A stretch of 64,000 bases of DNA from Chryseobacterium sp. JAH (lineage in GTDB: Bacteria; Bacteroidota; Bacteroidia; Flavobacteriales; Weeksellaceae). The notes under the pieces are model-generated. The model was not told the origin of the DNA. It worked only from the letters and a program-made list of their open reading frames with translations, and made no database searches. Position 1 is the first letter of the stretch. Each line of letters begins with the position of its first letter. Made by a program: the position numbers and the translations under genes. Of the stretch, positions 7,915 to 16,797 are shown in pieces. Location: NCBI RefSeq assembly GCF_001507335.1, contig NZ_LMAH01000002.1, forward strand, positions 372,001-436,000, in the 5' to 3' direction.

Positions 7915-9081
7915 TTAGTCTTTATTCTCCAGTTTATGCAACTTCTTCGTTCCCTCATACATTTCATACTGCAAAAATCTGGTTTCCAGTTTTCCGTTGA
8001 ACAATTTAATTTTTCTTGAAGGTCGCAATCCTATTTTCTTTGGTGCATCAAGATCAGAAGAAATCAGCCACGCCAAAGTGTTAGGGTAACTTGTTTTAAA
8101 TGTATCTCCAATCTTCTTGTAGAAATCGTCATCATTAATTGAAATTCTCTCGTCATAAGGCGGGTTGAAAACCATCAACAATGGGAACATATCTTTTTTG
8201 GTATCAAAGAAATTTTCTCTTCTTACTTCGATAACGTCTTCCATTTCTGCAGACTCTACATTGGTTCTTGCAGCATCCAGCATTCTTCCGTCGATATCGT
8301 AACCCACTATTTTTCCGTGGAATTCTCTGATTCTGTCAACACGGTGTTGCTTGATGGTTGCAAACAAATCATCATCATAATTTTTCCAGTTTTGGAAGGC
8401 AAATCTTCTTCTGTAAAGCTGTGCTGGCAAATCCATCGCAATCATCGCAGCCTCAATCAAAAGCGTTCCGGAACCGCACATCGGGTCAAGGAAATTTCCT
8501 TTTCCGTCCCAACCTGCCAATTGCAACATACCGCTTGCTAACACTTCGTTGATTGGTGCTTCACCCTGCTCTCTTCTGTAACCTCTTTTAAATAAAGCAT
8601 CACCCGAAGAATCCAAAGAAATTGTTACCAATTCTCTGTCGATATGAAGGTGGAATTTAATATCCGGAGACTTCGTTTCAATACTCGGCCTTCTTCCGTA
8701 TTTATTCTGGAAATAATCTACAATCGCATCTTTCATTTTGAAAGTCATGAACTGAGAATGACTGAATCTTTCAGAATTCACTGTAGAATCTATGGCAAAA
8801 GTCTGGTTGACATCCATAAACTCATCCCATTCAAATTTGAAAAGTCTGTCGTAGTATTTTGTTTCGTTGTATGCTTTAAATTCATCAATCGGCACAAGAA
8901 TTTTCAAAGCCGTTCTTGCCGAGTAATTGATTTTATAAAGAAAACCTAAATCTCCCTCACAATTGACTGCACGATTTTTAAGTTCAACGTTTCTTCCACC
9001 CAGTTTTTTGATTTCTTCACCCAAAACTGTTTCTAATCCGAAGAATGTTTTTATCTGAATTTTAATATTTTCTGTATCCAT
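7915..9081 (-). CDS. THUMP-domain class I SAM-dependent RNA methyltransferase (RlmL N-terminal/YcbY type)
   Basis: 388 residues. An N-terminal ferredoxin-like/THUMP RNA-binding region (~5-160) is followed by a Rossmann methyltransferase. The SAM-binding motif is NFLDPMCGSGTLLIEAAMIA and the catalytic N6-adenine/N2-guanine-type motif is MVFNPPYDERI. Size and order match the COG0116 family that methylates N2 of G in rRNA (RlmL N-terminal half) or tRNA. The substrate position is not determinable. First gene of a leftward three-gene operon. No second (RlmK-like) domain is fused, unlike the E. coli protein. Confidence 0.87.
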   Translation of the reverse strand: MDTENIKIQIKTFFGLETVLGEEIKKLGGRNVELKNRAVNCEGDLGFLYKINYSARTALKILVPIDEFKAYNETKYYDRLFKFEWDEFMDVNQTFAIDSTVNSERFSHSQFMTFKMKDAIVDYFQNKYGRRPSIETKSPDIKFHLHIDRELVTISLDSSGDALFKRGYRREQGEAPINEVLASGMLQLAGWDGKGNFLDPMCGSGTLLIEAAMIAMDLPAQLYRRRFAFQNWKNYDDDLFATIKQHRVDRIREFHGKIVGYDIDGRMLDAARTNVESAEMEDVIEVRRENFFDTKKDMFPLLMVFNPPYDERISINDDDFYKKIGDTFKTSYPNTLAWLISSDLDAPKKIGLRPSRKIKLFNGKLETRFLQYEMYEGTKKLHKLENKD

Positions 9082-9205
9082 AAGTTATAATTAAAAGATT
9101 TAACCATTTAAAAATCAAAGAATTATCATCTAAATTTATTACTAAATTGAATTTTTCAATACCTTAATGTTTAAAATACTTTTCTTTTAACACCGCAAAT
9201 TTAGT

Positions 9206-9213
9206 TATTTTTG
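9206..9213 (+). promoter_or_regulatory. -7 promoter box (TATTTTTG)
   Basis: Perfect TAnnTTTG ending 4 nt before the ATG at 9218, implying a leaderless transcript for the methyltransferase gene. The region upstream is AT-rich with no clear TTG -33. Confidence 0.55.
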
Positions 9214-9217
9214 CATT

Positions 9218-9943
9218 ATGGAATGGTTTGAATCTTGGTTTGATACGCCTTATTATCATTTGCTTTACAGTAACAGAGACTACACGGAAGCAGAAAACTT
9301 TATCACAAAACTCACTCAGGAGCTTCAGCTGCCTCAATCTTCAAAAATAATTGACCTCGCGTGCGGAAAAGGAAGACACTCGGTTTTTCTTAATAAATTA
9401 GGCTATGATGTGCTTGGTTTAGACCTTTCTCAACAAAGTATTGAATTTGACAAGCAGTTTGAGAACGAAAGTCTGGCTTTCAAAGTTCATGATATGAGAA
9501 ATCCTATTGACTCTGAACCTGTACGTGCAGTTTTCAATCTTTTTACCAGTTTTGGATATTTTGATAATGAGACGGATGACAGAAATGTTTTCCAATCGGT
9601 TTACAATGTCCTAAAACCGGAAGGTTTTTTTGTTTTAGATTATCTGAATGAAGAATTTGTAACAAGAACTTTAGTACCAGAAACAACGATTCACAGAGAA
9701 GGAATTGATTTTCATATCTCTAAAAAAATTGAGGGCCGACATATCATTAAAGACATTCGTTTTGAGATTAATGGAGAAGCTAAACATTTTTTTGAAAAAG
9801 TAAAACTTCATACCTTAGAAACGATTGAAAACTACGCTTCAGAATGTGGATTTGAAAGAGTGAAAATTTGGGGAGATTATCAGCTTAATGATTTTGAAAA
9901 GGAAATTTCACCACGTTGCATTAATTTATTTAAGAAAAAATAA
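9218..9943 (+). CDS. Class I SAM-dependent methyltransferase
   Basis: 241 residues. Rossmann-fold methyltransferase: motif I is KIIDLACGKGRHSVFLNKLG (residues ~45-64), followed by the acidic loop VLGLDLSQQSIEF, motif IV FNLFTSFGYFDNETDDRN and LKPEGFFVLDYLNEEFV. Resembles the bacterial methyltransferase-domain-25 proteins whose substrate is a small molecule or unknown. Start at the first ATG, a few bases after the promoter box. Followed at short distance by a small membrane protein and a ZIP transporter on the same strand, but no functional link is evident. Confidence 0.82.
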   Translation: MEWFESWFDTPYYHLLYSNRDYTEAENFITKLTQELQLPQSSKIIDLACGKGRHSVFLNKLGYDVLGLDLSQQSIEFDKQFENESLAFKVHDMRNPIDSEPVRAVFNLFTSFGYFDNETDDRNVFQSVYNVLKPEGFFVLDYLNEEFVTRTLVPETTIHREGIDFHISKKIEGRHIIKDIRFEINGEAKHFFEKVKLHTLETIENYASECGFERVKIWGDYQLNDFEKEISPRCINLFKKK

Positions 9944-9956
9944 ATCAAACTTTGCA

Positions 9957-10202
9957 GTGAAGATAAATATAGTTTTCATCATTCTGACTTTAAGCTCTTT
10001 ATTTTTTGGATTAAAATTTGGTTTTACTGGTAGTCATACACCTCCTTTGCCATTTGTTGTTTCGGGCCTGTTATTAATTGTTGGAACTATTTTAATTTTT
10101 CTAAAGAACATTTTTAAAGATAAATATAGCTATCAAGTCCATATAGCTTTTACAGGTTTAAATCTATTGATTGTTCTCTATTGTTTACTATTACCATTTT
10201 GA
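9957..10202 (+). CDS. Hypothetical small membrane protein (GTG start)
   Basis: 81 residues if started at the GTG at 9957. This frame is also open from an ATG at 9888, but that would overlap the methyltransferase by 56 nt with non-hydrophobic sequence, so GTG is preferred. The protein is almost entirely three hydrophobic segments (about 3-20, 28-47, 62-80) separated by short basic loops. It ends 1 nt before the ZIP transporter start, suggesting translational coupling. No family recognised. Confidence 0.5.
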   Translation: MKINIVFIILTLSSLFFGLKFGFTGSHTPPLPFVVSGLLLIVGTILIFLKNIFKDKYSYQVHIAFTGLNLLIVLYCLLLPF

Positions 10203-10203
10203 A

Positions 10204-10923
10204 ATGATTATAATATTATTAATTTTAAGCGTTATTGCCGGTGTTTTCCTAGGAAAACTCTTTGGTAAAAAAGAACAGTTTGCAAAAAATCTATTGATTT
10301 TAAGTGCCGGTTTTCTGATTACCATTTGCCTGAATGAAGTTTTCCCACAAGTTTACACTTCTGATGTCAGTGAAAATCTGGGAATTTTTGTGATTGGCGG
10401 CGTTTTGCTTCAAATGATTCTAGAGGCATTAACGAAAGGTTTTGAGCACGGGCATTTTCATCATCATAATGAAAGCAGCAATATTTTACCTGTCGCATTG
10501 ATGGTCGGATTGTTTATTCATGCATTTATCGAAGGAATTCCTTTGGCTAATGAAACCAATCCACTATCACCCTATCTTTTAGGAATTTTGTTTCACAACC
10601 TACCGATTTCGTTTATTTTGGGAGCATTTTTATTTAACAGATCCGGTTCAAAAGCGTCATATCCATCTTTATTGATTGTTGCTTTATTCGCTTTAGCATC
10701 ACCTATGGGAATGTTGCTTGGAAATTACTTCAATCCTGAATGGCAACCTTATTTCTTGGCAATTGTAGGCGGTATTTTTCTTCACATTTCATCGGTTATT
10801 ATTTTCGAAAGCAATAAAAATCATAACATCAACTGGTCGAAGATTGGTTTGGTTATTTTAGGTGTTTCTTTGGCTTTGTTGATGCACTTATTTCATACAC
10901 ATCCGCATGGTCATCATCATTAA
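10204..10923 (+). CDS. ZIP-family divalent metal transporter
   Basis: 239 residues, about seven to eight membrane segments. Metal-site helices are visible: VGLFIHAFIEGIPLA and LLGILFHNLPISFILGA correspond to the HxxxEG and HNxP(D/I) motifs of ZIP transmembrane segments IV and V. A histidine-rich cytoplasmic loop (HGHFHHHNES) and a C-terminal histidine tail (HTHPHGHHH) would bind zinc or a similar metal. Start at 10204 (MIIILLILSVIAGV); an upstream in-frame ATG lies inside the preceding gene. It likely imports zinc, iron or manganese. No metalloregulator is adjacent. Confidence 0.87.
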   Translation: MIIILLILSVIAGVFLGKLFGKKEQFAKNLLILSAGFLITICLNEVFPQVYTSDVSENLGIFVIGGVLLQMILEALTKGFEHGHFHHHNESSNILPVALMVGLFIHAFIEGIPLANETNPLSPYLLGILFHNLPISFILGAFLFNRSGSKASYPSLLIVALFALASPMGMLLGNYFNPEWQPYFLAIVGGIFLHISSVIIFESNKNHNINWSKIGLVILGVSLALLMHLFHTHPHGHHH

Positions 10924-11020
10924 AGAGTTTTTTGTTTCACTTAAAAAATAATAATTAAAGACATTCAGTTATTTATAATCTGTGAGAAAAATCTTTAAAG
11001 TAAATCAAAATAATTTTAGT

Positions 11021-11074
11021 TTAAATAAACAAGAAAGGCTCCGAAATCAATCGAAGCCTTTCTTGTTTATTTAA
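11021..11074. terminator. Strong bidirectional terminator
   Basis: 20-bp perfect arms (11021-11040 and 11055-11074; core AACAAGAAAGGCT / AGCCTTTCTTGTT) around a 14-nt loop, between the convergent ZIP and porin genes. Confidence 0.88.
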
Positions 11075-11087
11075 AGAAAATGTCTGA

Positions 11088-12518
11088 TTAGAATTTCCAA
11101 CCTACAGTAAGGAAGAAATTATTTCTCACATTTTTCACATCAGATACTACTGAGTTTGGTGATGTAACATCAAAATCTCCTGAGTAATATCCTGTATTGT
11201 AATTATCAAATTCATATCCTGCCAAAAACGGATTTTTATATTCTGAAGTAATATTCTGATAAGCAGCATCGATATAGAATTTACCAAAATCATATCCGAT
11301 ACCGGCACCAATTGTATTTCTGTCTCCTAAAATAAAGTTGCTGTAATTATTGTTTCCTACACTCCCTGCATTAGAAAAAGCACTTACAGTCATCGTATCA
11401 AACGGACTAGATGCATAAGAATAACCTCCTCTCAATCGTAAAGCTTTGATTCTGTATTCTGCACCTACTTTTATCTCAGATAAGTTTTTGTAGTTGTCGC
11501 TGAAAAAAGAGTTTAGTTCAGTTTCCGCATCACCTTGCACTTTATATCTTGGTTTCGTAAGACCTAAAGTATAATCAACATTGATTGCGAAATTTTTATT
11601 AGGTACAAAGGCACCACTCAAAGTTGCTTTCATTGGTGATCTGAATGTTCTGTCTTCAACAAAATTATCATAGTAAATTCCGTCTCCGCCATCATAATAA
11701 TCTCTGTAGGCTCTGTCAATCGACCACCATGTAGGAGTTTCTATAGAAGCACCTAATCTTAACTGGTTGCTTACTTTACCAATAACTCCTAAAGTCCCGG
11801 ATACTCCACTTGATTTTTCAGAATACGGCGTATATTGCTTATCAAAAGTAGTTACAGAATTATCCAAATCTAAACCGAAAACAGCACTGTCATACTGTTC
11901 CATGTCAACCCCGTGCATATTCAAACTTGCTCCGAAATACAAGGCATTGTTGTAATTGGCCCCGACACCCACATTAAATTTAGTCTGAGTCCCATATCGG
12001 TTGTATGCGTGCCCCAGATAAGACATATTTCCTACAACATTGTTTCCATCTTGATCTACAAGATTTTTAGCGATAGAAACATCTGAGTTTCCAGGTGATT
12101 CTATGTAATCTTCAATAGAAGTGGTTGAAATATTGGCTGCCACATTAATAAACTTCCACGGAGTCTCTGTCATTAGCTGGAAAGTTGCCACACCATTCAC
12201 ATTACCTATATTAACCTTATTAATATTATAGTTAACAGAAGAGCCGGCCAATGATGCAGTATTCTTATTATTAGTTATTGATAATGTTCCTGAAATATCT
12301 CCAGCTATCGCAACACCGATACCTGCCGGGTTGGTCATCAAAGAAGTACCGTCTCCACCTAGGGCTCCATTTGAACCCACCATTGCATTAAATTTCGAAG
12401 AACCTACCATTGGCGTATTTGAATATACATCAATCGAGTTTCTAATCACTGAAATATCCTGAGCCTGCAGAAAAAATGCTGCAGAAACACTCATTATGAT
12501 TAAAGATTTTTTTAACAT
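11088..12518 (-). CDS. OmpP1/FadL-family outer-membrane transport protein
   Basis: 476 residues with signal peptide (KSLIIMSVSAAFFLQAQ). The N terminus after cleavage carries the FadL-type plug region (MVGSNGALGGDGTSLMTNPAGIG, close to the NPAG motif). The rest has the alternating aromatic and glycine pattern of a 14-strand barrel and ends in the outer-membrane C-terminal phenylalanine (NNFFLTVGWKF). FadL proteins carry hydrophobic molecules such as long-chain fatty acids across the outer membrane; Flavobacteria often annotate relatives as hemin receptors without proof. It follows the glycine-rich lipoprotein gene on the same strand (32-nt gap) and is probably co-transcribed. Confidence 0.87.
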   Translation of the reverse strand: MLKKSLIIMSVSAAFFLQAQDISVIRNSIDVYSNTPMVGSSKFNAMVGSNGALGGDGTSLMTNPAGIGVAIAGDISGTLSITNNKNTASLAGSSVNYNINKVNIGNVNGVATFQLMTETPWKFINVAANISTTSIEDYIESPGNSDVSIAKNLVDQDGNNVVGNMSYLGHAYNRYGTQTKFNVGVGANYNNALYFGASLNMHGVDMEQYDSAVFGLDLDNSVTTFDKQYTPYSEKSSGVSGTLGVIGKVSNQLRLGASIETPTWWSIDRAYRDYYDGGDGIYYDNFVEDRTFRSPMKATLSGAFVPNKNFAINVDYTLGLTKPRYKVQGDAETELNSFFSDNYKNLSEIKVGAEYRIKALRLRGGYSYASSPFDTMTVSAFSNAGSVGNNNYSNFILGDRNTIGAGIGYDFGKFYIDAAYQNITSEYKNPFLAGYEFDNYNTGYYSGDFDVTSPNSVVSDVKNVRNNFFLTVGWKF

Positions 12519-12550
12519 TATTTTATTAATAGTTATTGAGTTTTAAAATA

Positions 12551-13597
12551 TTATCTACCGCCGGATCTGAAACCGCCGCCTCCGCCGCCGGATCTCATCC
12601 CACCGCCTCCAGAAGAACCACCGGATCTAAATCCACCGCCACCGCTGCTTCCAGAGTTAAAACCTCCGGATCTGAAGCCGCCGTTGTCGCTTGGTCTAGT
12701 GCCACTATCATTTCTATATCGAGGTTGAGACTGTTGTTGATTGTAATTTGGTCTTGTCTGATAGTTCGGTCTTGTTTGATAAGGATTTCTTGTACCAGAT
12801 TGATTTCTGAAACCTCCATTAGATGTTCCTTGTCTGAAACCTCCTGTATTATTTCTAAAACCACCTTGCCCCTGGCCGTTTCTCATTCCGGACCCGTTGT
12901 TTCCATTTCTGAAACCAGAACCGTTACCGTTATATTTATTAATACCTACCGTATTATTGGTAAATCCTCTGCCATTTGCTGCGCTTCGTCTGTATGTAGG
13001 TCTGTAATAGTTTCCTCCCCAATATCCTGCACCATACCAGCCGCTATATCCGCCATAACCCCAGTAAGGATTATACATTCCCCACATACCCCAATAAGGG
13101 TTATAACCACCCCAGCCCCAAGAATTGCCCCAGCCGAATGACATTCCCATGCCCCAGCCAGATCCCCAGTAAGGGCTGTAGCCTCCGTACCATCCCCAAG
13201 GTGAACCAAATCCCATTCCCCAACCCCATGAGTTGTCGTAAATATTGGTTTCATTCCCTGCAAAATTACCCCAGTCAGAATCTGTAGCATTACCATTGTT
13301 AGTATTACTCCAAGTATCAAATCTGTTGTCGTATTCAGAGGCATTGATTTGAGAATTTTCTACAATACTAGATTCAGAATAGTAATCGTAATAATCTCCT
13401 ACTCTGTTTCCCTGATCACCGTTGATGATTACTCCCTCAGGAAGTGTATCTTTATTGGGATCATAATATACTCCGTCTGTTTCACTATAACCTCCTACCT
13501 GAGCTCCGCAAGACATTAATAGCAAACCACTCGAAATGGCTAAAACCCCTTTAGATTTTAGTATCCCAAGTAAATTTTTATGTATATTTCTTTTCAT
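12551..13597 (-). CDS. Glycine-rich lipoprotein with Trp/Tyr/Gly and GGFR repeats
   Basis: 348 residues. A lipoprotein signal ends at LLLMSC (lipid-modified Cys at residue 30), so it sits in the periplasm or at the cell surface. Three regions follow: an acidic Tyr/Asn-rich part (~35-115), a Trp/Gly/Tyr/Pro repeat region (~115-205, units like GWGMGMSFGWGNSWGWGG), and a Gly/Arg/Asn/Ser-rich tail with many GGFR(S/N) units. No catalytic domain is visible. Similar proteins occur in Chryseobacterium, sometimes misannotated. The repeat composition creates long antisense open frames that are not genes. Co-oriented with the FadL-type porin. Role unknown; an adhesive or surface-structural part is possible. 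Confidence 0.75.
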   Translation of the reverse strand: MKRNIHKNLLGILKSKGVLAISSGLLLMSCGAQVGGYSETDGVYYDPNKDTLPEGVIINGDQGNRVGDYYDYYSESSIVENSQINASEYDNRFDTWSNTNNGNATDSDWGNFAGNETNIYDNSWGWGMGFGSPWGWYGGYSPYWGSGWGMGMSFGWGNSWGWGGYNPYWGMWGMYNPYWGYGGYSGWYGAGYWGGNYYRPTYRRSAANGRGFTNNTVGINKYNGNGSGFRNGNNGSGMRNGQGQGGFRNNTGGFRQGTSNGGFRNQSGTRNPYQTRPNYQTRPNYNQQQSQPRYRNDSGTRPSDNGGFRSGGFNSGSSGGGGFRSGGSSGGGGMRSGGGGGGFRSGGR

Positions 13598-13624
13598 GAT
13601 AATGGAAAAATTTTTAATTTAAAT

Positions 13625-13666
13625 TATATTTGCAATCTGTACCAAAAATATACCAAATCTTTGGTA
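13625..13666. promoter_or_regulatory. Divergent promoter region of the lipoprotein operon and proS
   Basis: A + strand -7 box TATATTTG (13625-13632) faces proS and a - strand box TATTTTTG (complement of 13643-13650) faces the lipoprotein gene. Next to them is a palindrome TACCAAA-TC-TTTGGTA (13651-13666), with a further TACCAAA copy at 13640-13646. Palindrome plus direct repeat in a divergent promoter suggests an operator. Confidence 0.45.
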
Positions 13667-13744
13667 ACAAATATCTATCAAAAATAGATTTTTATTTTTA
13701 GATTACAATAATAGAGAATAGTTAAAAATATTAAAATAAAATTA

Positions 13745-15220
13745 ATGGCAAAATTAACCTCAAGAAGCGAAGATTACAGCAAATGGTATAATGAGTTGGT
13801 TGTAAAGGCAGATTTAGCTGAAAACTCCGGCGTGCGAGGATCGATGGTTATTAAACCTTACGGGTATGCGATCTGGGAGAAAATGCGCGACGAAATGGAT
13901 AAAAGATTCAAAGAAACAGGTCACGTCAATGCATACTTTCCTCTTTTCGTTCCCAAAAGTTTATTTGAAGCTGAGGAAAAAAACGCTGAAGGTTTTGCCA
14001 AAGAATGTGCAATTGTAACCCATTACCGTTTAAAAAATGATCCGGATAATCCAGGAAAACTAATTGTTGATCCTGAAGCAAAATTGGAGGAGGAGCTGAT
14101 TGTTCGCCCGACTTCTGAAGCTATCATCTGGAATACCTATAAAGGTTGGATTCAATCTTACAGAGATTTACCAATCTTGATCAATCAGTGGGCTAATGTT
14201 GTCCGTTGGGAAATGAGAACCCGTTTGTTTCTAAGAACTTCAGAATTTCTTTGGCAGGAAGGCCACACCGCTCATGCAACAAAAGTTGAAGCTTTGGAAG
14301 AAGCAGAAAAGATGAATAATGTCTATGCAGATTTTGCAGAAAAATTCATGGCAATGCCTGTTGTAATGGGTGTGAAAACTCCTTCAGAAAGATTTGCAGG
14401 AGCTGATGACACCTATTGTATCGAAGCATTGATGCAGGATGGAAAAGCACTGCAGGCGGGAACTTCTCACTTCTTAGGACAGAATTTCGCCAAAGCATTT
14501 GATGTGAAATTCACCAACAAGGAAGGGAAAATAGAGCACGCATGGGCAACATCTTGGGGAACTTCTACCCGTTTGATGGGTGCCTTGATTATGACGCATT
14601 CTGATGATTTCGGTTTGGTTTTACCTCCAACATTGGCGCCGATCCAAGTGGTAATTGTTCCTATTTTCAAAGGAGAAGAGCAATTAAATCAGATCAGCGA
14701 AGTCGCTTTGGAAATTCAGAATAAATTAAAATTAAAAGGGATTTCTGTGAAATTTGATGACGACACACAGAACAAACCGGGCTGGAAATTTGCTGAATAC
14801 GAATTGAAAGGCGTGCCTTTGAGAATTGCAATGGGCCAAAGAGATTTAGAAAACAAATCAGTAGAAATTGCAAGAAGAGACACACTTACAAAAGAAACAC
14901 GACCGTTGGAAGGTTTAGATTCTTATATTGAAGATCTTTTGAAAACTATTCAGGAAGACATGTATACTAAAGCTTTAAACTTCAGAAAAGATAACATCAC
15001 GAAAGTGGACACCTACGAAGAGTTTAAAAAAGTTTTAGAAGAGAAAGCTGGTTTCATCTATGCACACTGGGACGGAACGGATGAAGAGGAAGCGCAGATC
15101 AAAGAGGAAACCAAAGCTACCATCAGATGTATACCTTTGGACGACGATATTGAGGAAGGTGTTTCTCTTATCTCAGGAAAACCTTCTGCAAGAAGAGTTT
15201 TATTTGCGAAAGCATATTAA
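13745..15220 (+). CDS. proS: Prolyl-tRNA synthetase, archaeal/eukaryotic type
   Basis: 491 residues; charges tRNA-Pro with proline in the cytosol. Class II motifs are visible: motif 1 region [20 protein letters not shown], motif 2 [19 protein letters not shown], and motif 3 [20 protein letters not shown] with GLVLPP. The anticodon-binding domain (IQVVIVPIF...) follows, and the C-terminal extension ends in the typical Tyr. It lacks the INS editing insertion found in the ~570-residue bacterial type, as usual for Bacteroidota. Leader of about 100 nt from the -7 box at 13625. Terminator directly downstream. Confidence 0.95.
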   Translation: MAKLTSRSEDYSKWYNELVVKADLAENSGVRGSMVIKPYGYAIWEKMRDEMDKRFKETGHVNAYFPLFVPKSLFEAEEKNAEGFAKECAIVTHYRLKNDPDNPGKLIVDPEAKLEEELIVRPTSEAIIWNTYKGWIQSYRDLPILINQWANVVRWEMRTRLFLRTSEFLWQEGHTAHATKVEALEEAEKMNNVYADFAEKFMAMPVVMGVKTPSERFAGADDTYCIEALMQDGKALQAGTSHFLGQNFAKAFDVKFTNKEGKIEHAWATSWGTSTRLMGALIMTHSDDFGLVLPPTLAPIQVVIVPIFKGEEQLNQISEVALEIQNKLKLKGISVKFDDDTQNKPGWKFAEYELKGVPLRIAMGQRDLENKSVEIARRDTLTKETRPLEGLDSYIEDLLKTIQEDMYTKALNFRKDNITKVDTYEEFKKVLEEKAGFIYAHWDGTDEEEAQIKEETKATIRCIPLDDDIEEGVSLISGKPSARRVLFAKAY

Positions 15221-15242
15221 ATTTAAATATTATATAATTAGG

Positions 15243-15283
15243 AAATCTTTAAAAATCGTTGAGATTTTTAAAGATTTTTTTTT
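15243..15283 (+). terminator. Rho-independent terminator after proS
   Basis: 15-bp perfect arms AAATCTTTAAAAATC / GATTTTTAAAGATTT, 5-nt loop, then a T run. Confidence 0.85.
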
Positions 15284-15346
15284 CAAATCACCATTTGGAT
15301 AGATTTTTGATTAATTTTATAATACATTAATCTCAAATAATTTATT

Positions 15347-16675
15347 ATGTCATTAAACATTATCGATTTAATTAAAGGTCAGCTTGGTTCCGCATTGGTA
15401 ACGCAGGCTGCATCGCAGTTGGGCGAAAGCGAATCCGGTATTTCAAAAGCTATCGGAGGATTATTACCCGCAGTGGTGGGAGGTCTGGCAAACAATTCAG
15501 ACAACCCCTCGGTTCTAGATGCAATCAAAACAGCTCCTTCTCAAGGGGTTTTGGGCAATTTGTTAGGACTTGCTTCAGACAATACATGGGTACAAGGTTT
15601 ATTAACATCAATTTTTGGTGATAAACTGAGTGGCTTGGTTAATTCCATTGCAACTTATGCAGGAATAAGCAATAACTCATCGGCTTCGTTACTTAATCTG
15701 GTAACCGGAGCAACCGTTGGTTCTGTGGGAAAATATGCAGCCGATAACAATCTTGATGAGTCGGGGATTTCTAGTTTACTGAATGACCAGAAAGGAATTG
15801 TTTCCTCACTATTGCCTGCAGGTCTCTCTTTAGCATCTTTAAATGTTGGAGACTGGGCAAAAGGATACAAATTCGACAATGACAACGATACCATACATAC
15901 TCCACCCACAACTCCTATTTCTACTCCAACTTCACACGACGAACCAAAGATAGAAGTGACGAAAAGTGTTGCAGATGGCGGAACTTTCCCAGACAGACCT
16001 ACAACAACTTCAGACGGAGGATCTATCTGGAAATGGTTGCTACCATTACTACTACTTGTTGCGGCAGCATATTTTATATGGAAGCAATGTGAGAAAAAAG
16101 AAACCACAGCTACAACAACGGTAGTTGGTGATTCGTTAAGTACAACAACTGATACTGCATCAATGCAGAATGACACAGCATCTGCAATAACAACTGCTAA
16201 AGTTGACGAAAACATCGATTTAAACGGTACAGTATTGAAAGGCTACAGAGGTGGAATGGAAGACAATATGATTACCTTCCTAAAAAGCGGATCGTATGCT
16301 AGTGCAGCTGATGATGCAGCTTTAAAAGATCAGTGGTACGATTTTGACCATGTCAATTTCAAAATGGGAAGTGCAACCGAATTGGAAGCAGGTTCTCAAG
16401 GTCAATTAGAAAATTTAGTTGCTATCTTGAAGGCATATCCTGAAGCTAAAATCAAAATTGGCGGATACACCGATAAAGTGGGTAACGAAGCTGCTAATGT
16501 AAAACTTTCCGGTGAAAGAGCTACTTACATTAAAGATTGGTTGGCTAAACAAGGTGTGGGAGCTCAGGTCTTAGGAGCAGAAGGTTACGGTGGAAAATTT
16601 GCTACTGTTGACGCAAGTGCTTCTGACGCAGAAAGAGCTGTAGACAGAAAAATGTCTGTACGATTTGCAAAATAA
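15347..16675 (+). CDS. DUF937 / OmpA-family protein
   Basis: 442 residues in three parts. Residues 1-190 form a DUF937-type domain (GISKAIGGLLPAVVGGLANN is the typical glycine/alanine start). Residues ~225-247 form a single membrane span (IWKWLLPLLLLVAAAYFIWK). Residues ~330-442 form an OmpA peptidoglycan-binding domain (KIKIGGYTDKVGNEAANVKL...SGERATYIKDWL). There is no N-terminal signal peptide, so the DUF937 half is probably cytoplasmic and the OmpA domain periplasmic. The linker is Thr/Ser-rich. Single-gene unit with its own terminator. This fusion is common in Flavobacteria; its function is unknown. Confidence 0.82.
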   Translation: MSLNIIDLIKGQLGSALVTQAASQLGESESGISKAIGGLLPAVVGGLANNSDNPSVLDAIKTAPSQGVLGNLLGLASDNTWVQGLLTSIFGDKLSGLVNSIATYAGISNNSSASLLNLVTGATVGSVGKYAADNNLDESGISSLLNDQKGIVSSLLPAGLSLASLNVGDWAKGYKFDNDNDTIHTPPTTPISTPTSHDEPKIEVTKSVADGGTFPDRPTTTSDGGSIWKWLLPLLLLVAAAYFIWKQCEKKETTATTTVVGDSLSTTTDTASMQNDTASAITTAKVDENIDLNGTVLKGYRGGMEDNMITFLKSGSYASAADDAALKDQWYDFDHVNFKMGSATELEAGSQGQLENLVAILKAYPEAKIKIGGYTDKVGNEAANVKLSGERATYIKDWLAKQGVGAQVLGAEGYGGKFATVDASASDAERAVDRKMSVRFAK

Positions 16676-16691
16676 TCATCTTAAAATAATA

Positions 16692-16727
16692 AAAAAATCC
16701 TGAAAGTATATTTTCAGGATTTTTTTA
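16692..16727 (+). terminator. Rho-independent terminator after the OmpA-family gene
   Basis: AAAAAATCCTGAAA (16692-16705) pairs with TTTCAGGATTTTTT (16712-16725). Confidence 0.85.
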
Positions 16728-16759
16728 TGTGAACCTCACTTTCATTTCATTTATTTAAT

Positions 16760-16786
16760 TAAATTTGTTAGTCATTTCTAACAAAT
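16760..16786. promoter_or_regulatory. mntH promoter with overlapping palindromic operator
   Basis: A -7 box TAAATTTG (16760-16767) is overlapped by a perfect 9-bp inverted repeat ATTTGTTAG-n6-CTAACAAAT (16763-16786), 11 bp before the start codon. A bound repressor would occlude the promoter and transcription start. The geometry fits a dimeric metalloregulator (DtxR/MntR or Fur class), but no regulator gene is adjacent. Confidence 0.6.
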
Positions 16787-16797
16787 GAAACTTCAGT

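Noticed and set aside
9888..9956. ATG start for the small membrane protein overlapping the methyltransferase gene
   Set aside because: Requires a 56-nt overlap and a non-hydrophobic extension; the GTG at 9957 gives a compact membrane protein.
12536..13141. 201-codon plus-strand open frame opposite the glycine-rich lipoprotein
   Set aside because: It mirrors the repeat composition of the real gene (Ser/Ile/Thr runs) and has no independent signal or promoter.
13673..13695. ATCTAT-CAAAA-ATAGAT plus T run in the proS leader as an attenuator
   Set aside because: Only a 6-bp AT-rich stem; no Pro-rich leader frame and no alternative pairing seen.
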